NCBI GenBank assembly: GCA_009774535.1
Contig: VSNY01000097.1
Coordinates: 1-13,912 of the forward strand
Origin: Lachnospiraceae bacterium
GTDB taxonomy: Bacteria > Bacillota > Clostridia > Lachnospirales > Lachnospiraceae
Reading direction: 5' to 3'
Length of the DNA: 13,912 bases
The translations under genes and the position numbers were made by a program. Within the stretch, counting starts at the first letter, position 1. Every line of letters starts with the position of its first letter. Below are positions 1 through 6,121 of the stretch, piece by piece. Under the pieces are notes generated by a model. That model was not told where the DNA came from and searched no databases. It saw nothing but the letters and a program-made list of their open reading frames with translations.

Positions 1-2
1 TC

Positions 3-188
3 ATGCTATTTTATTGCCAGTTTTTATTGAATTTTCAAGGTGCATCTGCGCTTATTCAAATGCGAAGTTTGAGTAAAGAATATGTGTCAGCACTTAAAGA
101 GTATCAAGGAAATATTTTGCTTGTTGGAATTAATTATGAAAAGAAAAATAAGAGGCATGCATGTAGAATAGAAAAGTTTGAAATGTAA
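3..188 (+). pseudogene. C-terminal remnant of a DUF1703 / PD-(D/E)XK-like (AAA-ATPase-like) protein
   Basis: This short frame encodes 61 residues and ends at TAA 186-188. Its second half, including ALIQM..., KEYVSALKEY, LLVGINYEKK and HACRIE, reads like the C-terminal end of the DUF1703/PDDEXK_9 nuclease-like domain that follows an AAA-ATPase-like domain in many clostridial proteins. The first residues, FYCQFLLN, resemble the family's FYHGFLL segment, which normally lies some 50-60 residues further upstream. The stretch between, which would hold the PD-(D/E)XK catalytic residues, is missing. I therefore read it as an internally deleted remnant. No ribosome site is visible because the window starts here, so the frame may simply continue upstream. 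Family assignment is by remembered resemblance and is moderately sure; the deletion is less sure. Confidence 0.5.
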
Positions 189-193
189 TTTTG

Positions 194-210
194 AGCCTTA
201 CAGGGCTTTT
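194..210 (+). terminator. Short hairpin plus T run after the DUF1703-like remnant
   Basis: AGCCT (194-198) can pair with GGGCT (203-207), including one G-T pair, around a 4-nt loop, followed by TTTT (207-210). It lies 5 nt after the stop codon at 186-188. The stem is short, so this is a weak terminator call. Confidence 0.3.
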
Positions 211-315
211 GGACGGATCAAAGCAAACGGATTTGGATAAATTGATGCATGTAAGGTGTAAAATAATAATACTATGATTAAACATAGAATAGTCGTGATT
301 GAAAACAAAATAACG

Positions 316-333
316 ACTGCCAAAACAGGCAGT
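316..333. repeat. Small inverted repeat ACTGCC/GGCAGT
   Basis: ACTGCC (316-321) and GGCAGT (328-333) form a perfect 6-bp stem around AAAACA. On the minus strand it is followed by few T residues, so it may only assist the stronger hairpin next to it at 338-372. Confidence 0.35.
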
Positions 334-337
334 AAAT

Positions 338-372
338 AAAAACAGGAAATATAATAAGAATTTCCTGTTTTT
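338..372. terminator. Intrinsic terminator-like hairpin, possibly bidirectional
   Basis: AAAAACAGGAAAT (338-350) and ATTTCCTGTTTTT (360-372) form a perfect 13-bp stem with a 9-nt loop. On the plus strand the right arm ends in a run of six T (368-373). On the minus strand the left arm also supplies a T run. It lies between the left-edge remnant and the minus-strand merR gene, whose transcript would run this way, so it could stop transcription from both sides. Confidence 0.55.
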
Positions 373-459
373 TCATGGATAAAAAAGGATGTGGTACATG
401 TTTGTATATGATGCAGTTAATTTAAAAGATTTCCTTTTTTCATGGAAAAAAAAGGATGC
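361..459. repeat. Pair of direct repeats, each itself self-complementary
   Basis: The segment at 361-391 (TTTCCTG, T run, CATGGAT, A run, GGATG) is repeated with small changes at 431-459 (TTTCC, T run, CATGG, A run, GGATG), about 70 bp apart. In each copy TCC plus the T run can pair with the A run plus GGA around CATGG. No coding frame covers them. Their role is unknown; slippage or a duplicated terminator-like hairpin would explain them. Confidence 0.45.
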
Positions 460-468
460 GTTATATTT

Positions 469-571
469 AAGTAATCATAAGATCAATTACTTAAATAATA
501 CAGTATATCCAAATGATCATCAGATCAATGACACAAATGATACAGTCGTCTAAACGATCATCTAATCAGAT
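469..571. repeat. Imperfect tandem repeat, unit about 41-42 bp, about 2.5 copies
   Basis: Units start near 469, 511 and 552. Copies one and two share most bases, including ATCAT.AGATCAAT and the end AAAT.ATACAGT; the third copy (AAACGATCATC...) is cut short at the stop codon of the neighbouring minus-strand gene (572-574). The first unit also contains a perfect 10-bp inverted repeat, TTTAAGTAAT (466-475) with ATTACTTAAA (486-495), around a 10-nt loop. The region has no gene. Its position just past the merR stop allows a role in 3' end formation, but that is inference. Confidence 0.5.
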
Positions 572-1387
572 TTAGAAAATTGGAATTTCAATCTGCACAA
601 TATAGTCTCCAATGTGGTCAATAACATTTTCATTGATGCCCATTTCATATGAAAATCCATGAAGTTTCAGCTGATGTTCCCGGGCATATGCAAGAATTTC
701 CTGATACCGTTTCGGGATTGTGTTCCATGCGCCTTTATGGAAGGCCTGTAAATATCTTCCGGCGGGTGTCAGATGAAGCCCGGCCTCGTATGGAAGAAAA
801 GGAATTTCTATAAAGAGCCTGGAATAATCGTCAAAACTGCCGCGCTGTAAGCTGTCAACAGAGATCATAGAGCCGTAAGATGCTTTATGCAGGCGGCCAA
901 GATGATATTTTTCTGTCTCAGCGGTGATCATTTCCACTTCTTGTTCAAAGGAAGTATTTTGATCGATACATACAGTTACAAGGCAGCGTTCTTCCTTTTC
1001 TACAATGCTGATGCGGGATAAATCCATAGCAAGCAGCGTTTGCATATTTTGGTGGTGTGTACGTAATGTCGTCCGGACTGCCTGCAGGTGGGTGATCTGC
1101 AGATCAAGATCTGCAATCTTTTCTTCCAGAAGGCTTTTTAAGCTGGCAGCGGAACGGTTTTTCATAAAAGCTTGTATTTCATGAATAGATACGTCCAGTT
1201 CCCGCAGCAGCAGAATCGTTTCTAAAATCGGGCTTTGATGATAGCTGTAGCAGCGGTATCCGTTTTCAGGGCTGATAACAGCTGGTTTGAACAGGCCGAT
1301 TTCATCGTACCACATCAGTGTTTTCTTGTTAATGCCATGCATGGAGGCAAACTGGCCGATGGTGAGAAGTTTGTCTTTTTTATTCAT
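572..1387 (-). CDS. MerR-family transcriptional regulator with GyrI-like effector-binding domain
   Basis: The 271-residue product begins with a MerR winged helix-turn-helix (about residues 7-75, LLTIGQFASMHGINKKTL.WYDEIGLF), followed by a dimerisation helix (about 85-118) and a GyrI-like/BmrR-type effector domain (about 125-271, with GRYLQAFHKGAW and an IQ(I)EIPI-like end). Regulators of this build bind hydrophobic or cationic small molecules and twist promoters with long spacers. I chose the ATG at 1387 because GAGG lies 5 nt upstream; the open frame runs on to 1531, but that extension covers the predicted promoter and does not look like protein. The gene is divergent from the ABC transporter pair at 1609, its most likely target besides itself. 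No specific ligand can be named from the sequence. Confidence 0.88.
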   Translation of the reverse strand: MNKKDKLLTIGQFASMHGINKKTLMWYDEIGLFKPAVISPENGYRCYSYHQSPILETILLLRELDVSIHEIQAFMKNRSAASLKSLLEEKIADLDLQITHLQAVRTTLRTHHQNMQTLLAMDLSRISIVEKEERCLVTVCIDQNTSFEQEVEMITAETEKYHLGRLHKASYGSMISVDSLQRGSFDDYSRLFIEIPFLPYEAGLHLTPAGRYLQAFHKGAWNTIPKRYQEILAYAREHQLKLHGFSYEMGINENVIDHIGDYIVQIEIPIF

Positions 1388-1435
1388 AGGAACCTCATTG
1401 TCTGGTGCAAATGGTTGAATCGTTGTCCTGTATTC

Positions 1436-1464
1436 AGTATAATAAACAAATCGTATAAAAGCAA
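1436..1464 (-). promoter_or_regulatory. Predicted sigma-A promoter of the MerR-family gene
   Basis: On the minus strand TTGCTT (1459-1464) is followed after 17 bp by TATACT (1436-1441). Transcription would start near 1430, giving a leader of about 40 nt before the ATG at 1387. Spacing and hexamers are near consensus. Confidence 0.6.
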
Positions 1465-1523
1465 GCTCAAATGTATCTATACGGAATCTTTCAAAAATGT
1501 AAGGAACATCCATATGAATCCGA

Positions 1524-1555
1524 TACAACAACCTTTACTTTTATTGTAATATAAC
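1524..1555 (+). promoter_or_regulatory. Candidate promoter of the ABC transporter operon
   Basis: TACAAC (1524-1529) and TAATAT (1547-1552) are 17 bp apart. An alternative -10, TATAAC (1550-1555), would lie 20 bp from the same -35. Promoters with 19-20 bp spacers are the class that MerR regulators activate. A small dyad, TTAC (1535-1538) with GTAA (1546-1549), sits in the spacer and could be part of a MerR operator. Both readings are inference. Confidence 0.35.
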
Positions 1556-1560
1556 ACAGA

Positions 1561-1580
1561 AATGATCCAGCCGGGTCATT
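1561..1580. promoter_or_regulatory. Inverted repeat in the ABC operon leader, candidate operator
   Basis: AATGATCC (1561-1568) and GGGTCATT (1573-1580) form a dyad with one G-T mismatch and a 4-nt centre. It lies between the predicted -10 and the ribosome site AAGGAGG (1595-1601). It could be a binding site for the response regulator or MerR protein encoded nearby, or a small hairpin in the leader RNA. Confidence 0.35.
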
Positions 1581-1608
1581 CTTTCATAAAAAATAAGGAG
1601 GCGGTGTT

Positions 1609-2367
1609 ATGCTGCAAGTCAGAAATATTGAAAAATATTACGGAAGTAAAAATAATGTTACAAAAGCCCTCGATCGGATTAGTTTTGATGTGACAGACGG
1701 GGAGTTTATCGCTATTATGGGGGCCTCCGGCAGCGGTAAGACGACTCTGCTCAACTGTATCTCTACGATTGATACTGTTAGTGCAGGTGATATTCTGCTG
1801 GATGGAGAAAGCATCGCGGAGCTTCCTTCCAGTAAGCTGGCCCGGTTCCGGCGGGAACGTCTGGGATTTGTGTTTCAGGATTTTAATCTGTTAGATACCC
1901 TGACCATAGAAGAAAATATTGGCCTGGCTCTTTCGCTTAATCATGCTGACCCTGCTGCCGTACAACGCAAGGTCAGACAGATTGCCCAAATACTGGATAT
2001 TAGCGATATACTAAGCAAATTCCCTTATCAGGTTTCCGGCGGGCAGAAGCAGCGGGCCGCCTGCGCGCGGGCGATGATTGCCGGGCAGTCTTTGCTGCTG
2101 GCGGATGAACCGACTGGGGCGCTGGATTCCAAAGCTTCCAAGAACCTGCTAGAGATGATGTCACGTATCAACCAGTCCATGAAAGCTACAATTCTGATGG
2201 TTACCCATGATGCTTATAGTGCGAGCTATGCAGGCCGCGTGCTGTTTCTTAAGGATGGGCGTATTTTTAACGAATTGCTGCGGGCTGACCGCGGACGGTC
2301 TGTTTTTTATCATGAGATTCTGGATGTACTGGCTGCGTTAGGGGGTGATGTCAGTGACGTTATCTAA
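1609..2367 (+). CDS. BceA-like ABC transporter ATP-binding protein (peptide antibiotic resistance type)
   Basis: The 252-residue product is a complete ABC ATPase of the MacB/LolD/BceA class. It shows Walker A GASGSGKTT (38-46), the Q-loop in FVFQDFNLLD (Q90), signature VSGGQKQR (142-149), Walker B LLLADEP (162-168), D-loop GALD and the switch histidine in VTHD (H200). The end, with ILDVLAALGG, is typical of BceA-like proteins. A strong AAGGAGG (1595-1601) lies 7 nt before the ATG. The stop overlaps the permease start by 20 bp, so the two are translated from one mRNA. The ATPase should power the partner permease in removing or freeing cell-wall precursors from peptide antibiotics such as bacitracin or lantibiotics. 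This role comes from the family; the actual substrate is not visible. Confidence 0.92.
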   Translation: MLQVRNIEKYYGSKNNVTKALDRISFDVTDGEFIAIMGASGSGKTTLLNCISTIDTVSAGDILLDGESIAELPSSKLARFRRERLGFVFQDFNLLDTLTIEENIGLALSLNHADPAAVQRKVRQIAQILDISDILSKFPYQVSGGQKQRAACARAMIAGQSLLLADEPTGALDSKASKNLLEMMSRINQSMKATILMVTHDAYSASYAGRVLFLKDGRIFNELLRADRGRSVFYHEILDVLAALGGDVSDVI

Positions 2368-4318
2368 TCTTTCTCTGCGTAATGCCAGACGGCAGGCTAA
2401 GGACTATCTAGTCTATTTTGTTACAATTGTTATGGCTGCTGCCCTGTTATATGCATTTAACTGTTTGGCTTTTTCAGAAGAAATTCATACATTGTCCCAA
2501 AATATGTCCCAGATTTCAATGATGATTGTAATATCCAGCATCATTATCGTATGTATTTTCGGCTGGCTCGTCTCTTATGCCGCCAGATTTATGCTTTCCC
2601 GCCGCAGCCGGGAGTTAGGTACTTATATTCTGACCGGACTGGAACAAAAACAGGTTGCACGGTTATTTTTCCTGGAAAATCTGGCAGTCGGCGGATGTGC
2701 CATGGTATTAGGTCTTGCGTTTGGCAATCTAATTTTTCAGGCGCTGCGGGCGATTGTATTGGCGCTGTTCGGGCAGAAGTATCACTTTACGTTTGAATTT
2801 TCCATGCAGTCCGCGGGCTTGACGTTTCTTTATTTTACTTTCATTTATCTGATGGCATTGCTCAGATGCCGCCGTCAGATTTGTAAGATGAAAATTTATG
2901 ATCTTATTTATATGGAGCGTCAGAATGAAGGAGCCGTTTTCAAAACAAGCCGCAAACGGCAATATATATTTATCGTCTCGGTCGTCTTTGGAATATTGGG
3001 GACGCTTCTGCTGATTTTTGGAAATTTGTCTGTTGGTATGGCCGGTTTCCTGTGCATTATCGTTTTCCTCTATGGCTTTTTCCTGACATTTGCATCCGGC
3101 GTACCAGCGTTTTTTGACAAACATCCGGCAAAAAAATACCAGGGACACAGTCTGATTGTTTTTCGGAATCTCACTGCCAAGCTGGGTACCATGGGGATTC
3201 TCATGGCTACTATATCGCTGCTGTTTACCGCTACTCTGATTACAGAAGGGGGCGGGCTGGTTTTTAACAATATTTTTACCGGACGGGCAGCACAAGAAAG
3301 CTGCTTTGATCTGTATATTGGTTCTGGCAGTGCGGATGGCGTGTCTGACAGATATCTGGATTATATAGAACAAAAGATTCCGCTCAGACAGTCTTTCTTA
3401 TATTACATTTATCAAAGCGGACATTCACAGCTGATCGATGCTTTGAATCAGGATGTTTATCACTACGGTTATCAGCAGGACCCGGTGATTCGTTACAGCG
3501 ATTATGCTGCCTTGCGCGCCATTGCAGGCTATGAGACGGTCGCACTGGAGCCCGGACAGTACTTGATTCACTGTAATATGGCCTTAAAAAAATGGTTCGG
3601 CAGCTATCAAAAGCCTGTGACCATTGGAGATGTCACGCTCAATGCTGGCGGTATTTATAACGAATATCTGATGCAGAAGTTTGGAACTGGCAACGGACAT
3701 TACTATGTGATTGTCGTTCCGGATGAAACCGCAGACAGTCTTATGATCCATCATCAGGCTTACGCCGCCAGTACGTCCCGTCCGGTAAGTGAAGCGGAAT
3801 CTTTACAGCTGATGCAGATTCGTGAAGAACTTAATATAGAAAGCCAAACAGCCAGCGACTATGATGCAATTCATACCAAATCCTATGAACAGGCATATGC
3901 GGCCTCTATGATTGCCGTGACCGTCTTTCCAATGTATTTCCTGGCTTTGGCTCTTACTATGACTGCCGCTACGATACTTACGATCCAGCAGCTCAGTGAA
4001 TCCGATCGGTACAGACAGCAATTCCGGCTTCTGCAAAAACTGGGCATGGACGATTGCGAAATGGCAAGGACTCTGCGTACCCAGTTTCTGATTTATTATG
4101 TGATGCCTGCGATTCCTCCGGTGCTGATTGGTACACCGTTTATTCTGCACCTGGCAAACGCTACGGAGCCAGGGCTGATGGTTGGGGCAAGCAGCCCGAC
4201 GGTCATTGCCGGGATTGCTCTTGGAATGTTTTTCTTAATATATGCGCTGTATCTTATGGTGGCTTACATCAGTATGAAACGGAATGTATTGCCAGATGTT
4301 CCTTTGCGGGAAAAGTAA
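2348..4318 (+). CDS. BceB-like FtsX-family ABC transporter permease
   Basis: The product is about 656 residues, the usual size for BceB-type permeases. Ten hydrophobic segments can be traced: near 20-42, 55-78, 108-140, 155-172, 205-226, 230-252, 278-300, then after a long extracellular region (about 300-520) three more near 520-550, 580-602 and 620-643. The large loop between segments seven and eight is the hallmark of this group and is the proposed peptide-sensing region. The region QQLSESDRYRQQFRLLQKLGM before segment nine is also typical. The ATG at 2348 follows AGGGGG closely; GTG at 2345 or 2354 are alternatives, the latter with better spacing. The 3' end overlaps the convergent histidine kinase gene by 50 bp. 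It should pair with the upstream ATPase and signal to the BceS-like kinase. Confidence 0.9.
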   Translation: MSVTLSNLSLRNARRQAKDYLVYFVTIVMAAALLYAFNCLAFSEEIHTLSQNMSQISMMIVISSIIIVCIFGWLVSYAARFMLSRRSRELGTYILTGLEQKQVARLFFLENLAVGGCAMVLGLAFGNLIFQALRAIVLALFGQKYHFTFEFSMQSAGLTFLYFTFIYLMALLRCRRQICKMKIYDLIYMERQNEGAVFKTSRKRQYIFIVSVVFGILGTLLLIFGNLSVGMAGFLCIIVFLYGFFLTFASGVPAFFDKHPAKKYQGHSLIVFRNLTAKLGTMGILMATISLLFTATLITEGGGLVFNNIFTGRAAQESCFDLYIGSGSADGVSDRYLDYIEQKIPLRQSFLYYIYQSGHSQLIDALNQDVYHYGYQQDPVIRYSDYAALRAIAGYETVALEPGQYLIHCNMALKKWFGSYQKPVTIGDVTLNAGGIYNEYLMQKFGTGNGHYYVIVVPDETADSLMIHHQAYAASTSRPVSEAESLQLMQIREELNIESQTASDYDAIHTKSYEQAYAASMIAVTVFPMYFLALALTMTAATILTIQQLSESDRYRQQFRLLQKLGMDDCEMARTLRTQFLIYYVMPAIPPVLIGTPFILHLANATEPGLMVGASSPTVIAGIALGMFFLIYALYLMVAYISMKRNVLPDVPLREK

Positions 4319-5294
4319 GCGTAACGGTAGTTCCCTCGCCTTCTTCAGAAGTAACCGCCAGTCCCAGATCCAGGCATTCCGCCAGTTTTTTGCACAAATA
4401 AAGACCAATCCCGGTAGATCCCCCGCGGATACGTCCATTGCTGCCGGTAAAACCGCGGTCGCATACGCGGGGCAGTTCATGGGCAGGGATGCCGATCCCG
4501 TTGTCTTTTACGGTTAGCCGGATCTGTTTTCCCAGGTGACTTGCGCAAAGAATGATTGCAGGGTGTTTTCCATGATAGCGGGCTGCGTTCTGCAGCAGCT
4601 GTCCCAGGATAAATATAGTCCATTTGCTGTCGGTAAATACAATCTGATCCAGACCATCCGTTTCAATACGGATATCATTTTGCTGCAGCAATGCCCTGTG
4701 CTGGCTGATTGCTTTTGCCGCCAGCTCGGAAAGCATGCATTGCCGGATCATAAAGTCTTTTTCTGCGCTTTCTGCGCGGGCATAGAATAAGGCGCGTTCT
4801 ACGTGGGATTCAATCTGAGCCAGTTCGCGGGTGAGCTTGCGCCGTATTTCGCTGTCAGTGCTGCGGCGGCATATTAAAGCTGCCGCGGTAATCGGGGTTT
4901 TGATCTCATGAACCCAGCTTTCGACATATTCCCGGTATTCTTTCTGCGCGGCCTGGGCATCGGAGACAGCGCTGATCATAGCCCGGGCTGCGCGGCGCGA
5001 CAGATCAAATATTTTTTGCTCGTACAATCCTCTGGGCTTTCGGATGCATTCTGCAAATAAATATTTTTGATCTAAGTTTTGAAAGATGGTTTCCAGCTCC
5101 AAAAAGTGTTTGTACTGACAATAGCAGTCGTGCAGCAATACAAATAAAAAGATTAGAAACAGAGCTGGAAAAAGAATTAATAGAACACCTGTCTGCGTTC
5201 CGGTGGCTTTTAAAAATAAAGCGGCAATGGCAGCGCAGATGATATGGAGCAGGATGTTTCCTAAACGGTCGGATAAATAATCTTTCAGGCTCAT
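4269..5294 (-). CDS. BceS-like intramembrane-sensing histidine kinase
   Basis: The 341-residue protein starts with two transmembrane helices (about 14-30 and 36-55) separated by only a few residues, so it has no real extracellular sensor domain. This is the design of intramembrane-sensing kinases that read the flux state of a partner BceAB transporter. The dimerisation/phosphoacceptor motif is SWVHEIKTPI (H129). The ATPase domain has the N box (QLLQNAARY, N236), G1 (DNGIGIP, 264-270) and G2 (GSTGIGLYL, 292-300). Its ATG overlaps the response regulator stop by 4 nt, indicating coupled translation. The last 16 codons and stop overlap the 3' end of the convergent permease gene (4269-4318). No key residue is missing. 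The usual family length is near 330-340. Confidence 0.92.
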   Translation of the reverse strand: MSLKDYLSDRLGNILLHIICAAIAALFLKATGTQTGVLLILFPALFLIFLFVLLHDCYCQYKHFLELETIFQNLDQKYLFAECIRKPRGLYEQKIFDLSRRAARAMISAVSDAQAAQKEYREYVESWVHEIKTPITAAALICRRSTDSEIRRKLTRELAQIESHVERALFYARAESAEKDFMIRQCMLSELAAKAISQHRALLQQNDIRIETDGLDQIVFTDSKWTIFILGQLLQNAARYHGKHPAIILCASHLGKQIRLTVKDNGIGIPAHELPRVCDRGFTGSNGRIRGGSTGIGLYLCKKLAECLDLGLAVTSEEGEGTTVTLTFPAKEHLAIHSVSY

Positions 5295-5971
5295 AGCTGA
5301 TACCCCATTCCCCGGCGGGTATGAATCAGATCCGGTTGTCCGATTTCCGCCAATTTTGTACGAAGTCGTGTGACATTGACGCTAAGTGTATTGTCATCAA
5401 TATAGATCTGATGATCCCAGAGCATGTCAATCAGATCTGCACGCGAGACGATTTCTCCGGCGTGTTCCATCAGGCATGCCAGTATGCGGAGTTCGTTGCG
5501 GGTCAGAATCACAGAACCTGTATCGGAGGATACTGTTCCTTTGGCAAGCTGCAGCTGCAGTCCGCAGGCAGTTAAGGTGTCCGCGGATCGTGCCGTTTTA
5601 CTGCCGCGCCGCAAAACAGCCTTAATGCGCGCCAGCAGGACGGGGACGCTGTAAGGCTTTGTAATATAGTCATCCCCGCCCAGACTTAGCGCCCGCACTT
5701 CATCTTGTCCGGAGTCCAGGCTGGTAACGAAGATAATCGGGGCGCTGACCGATTTTCGCAGTTTGGTACAAAGGGAAAATCCATCCTGTCCGGGAAGGCC
5801 GATATCCAAAAGAATCAGGTCGGGGCGGTATCGTCCGGTCTGATCTGCAATCTTTGTAAAATCGGTGACTGCAAAAGTATCATAACCCTCATATTGCAGC
5901 AGAAGCACCAGTTCGTCCTGGATGGCAGGGTCGTCTTCGATAATCATGATTTTTTGCATGGTATGTTCCAT
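5291..5971 (-). CDS. BceR-like OmpR/PhoB-family response regulator
   Basis: The product has a receiver domain with the acidic pocket IIEDD, phosphoacceptor aspartate in LILLDIGLPG (D56 from the chosen start), conserved threonine (FVTS) and lysine (TKPY, K105), then a winged-helix DNA-binding domain (about 135-226, with LTRNELRIL, VNVTRLRTKL and RRGMGYQL). I chose the ATG at 5971 because AGGAG (5981-5985) is 9 nt away; an ATG at 5978-5980 directly abuts AGGAG, and a third at 5959 has a weaker site. It is the first gene of a two-gene operon with the kinase. By analogy with BceR it would activate the transporter operon at 1609, which lies about 4 kb away on the other strand. Confidence 0.92.
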   Translation of the reverse strand: MEHTMQKIMIIEDDPAIQDELVLLLQYEGYDTFAVTDFTKIADQTGRYRPDLILLDIGLPGQDGFSLCTKLRKSVSAPIIFVTSLDSGQDEVRALSLGGDDYITKPYSVPVLLARIKAVLRRGSKTARSADTLTACGLQLQLAKGTVSSDTGSVILTRNELRILACLMEHAGEIVSRADLIDMLWDHQIYIDDNTLSVNVTRLRTKLAEIGQPDLIHTRRGMGYQL

Positions 5972-6010
5972 TTTTGGCATCTCCTGTATCTTTCAAAAGA
6001 TTTATAAAAA

Positions 6011-6040
6011 AGTATAACATAGAAGAATATGAATTGGCAA
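6011..6040 (-). promoter_or_regulatory. Predicted promoter of the response regulator-kinase operon
   Basis: On the minus strand TTGCCA (6035-6040) precedes TATACT (6011-6016) by 18 bp, with a TG one base upstream of the -10 (extended -10). The start would fall near 6004, about 30 nt ahead of the chosen ATG. Its -35 overlaps that of the oppositely directed promoter at 6034-6062. Confidence 0.6.
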
Positions 6041-6062
6041 AGAGAAGTTTTTGTAGTAAAAT
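6034..6062 (+). promoter_or_regulatory. Predicted promoter of the DUF262-HEPN operon
   Basis: TTGGCA (6034-6039) and TAAAAT (6057-6062) are 17 bp apart. Transcription would begin near 6069 and leave a leader of about 50 nt ending in AAGGAGG (6109-6115), 6 nt before the ATG. The -35 shares five of its six bases with the -35 of the opposite promoter. Confidence 0.6.
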
Positions 6063-6121
6063 AATAACGTAGCAGAGCAGGTATATTCATTTTTAATTTA
6101 CATACATTAAGGAGGTAACAG

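Noticed and set aside
469..571. CRISPR array
   Set aside because: The units are directly adjacent without spacers, diverge from each other, and no cas gene is present.
1388..1531. 48-codon N-terminal extension of the MerR-family frame
   Set aside because: The extension precedes the normal MerR start, covers a good promoter for the same gene, and has no ribosome site as good as the GAGG before the ATG at 1387.
2729..3373. 214-codon minus-strand frame
   Set aside because: It is a shadow of the permease gene, which has clear membrane segments and family motifs.
5972..5980. Response regulator start at 5980
   Set aside because: AGGAG directly touches this ATG, leaving no spacing, whereas the ATG at 5971 has a 9-nt spacing.
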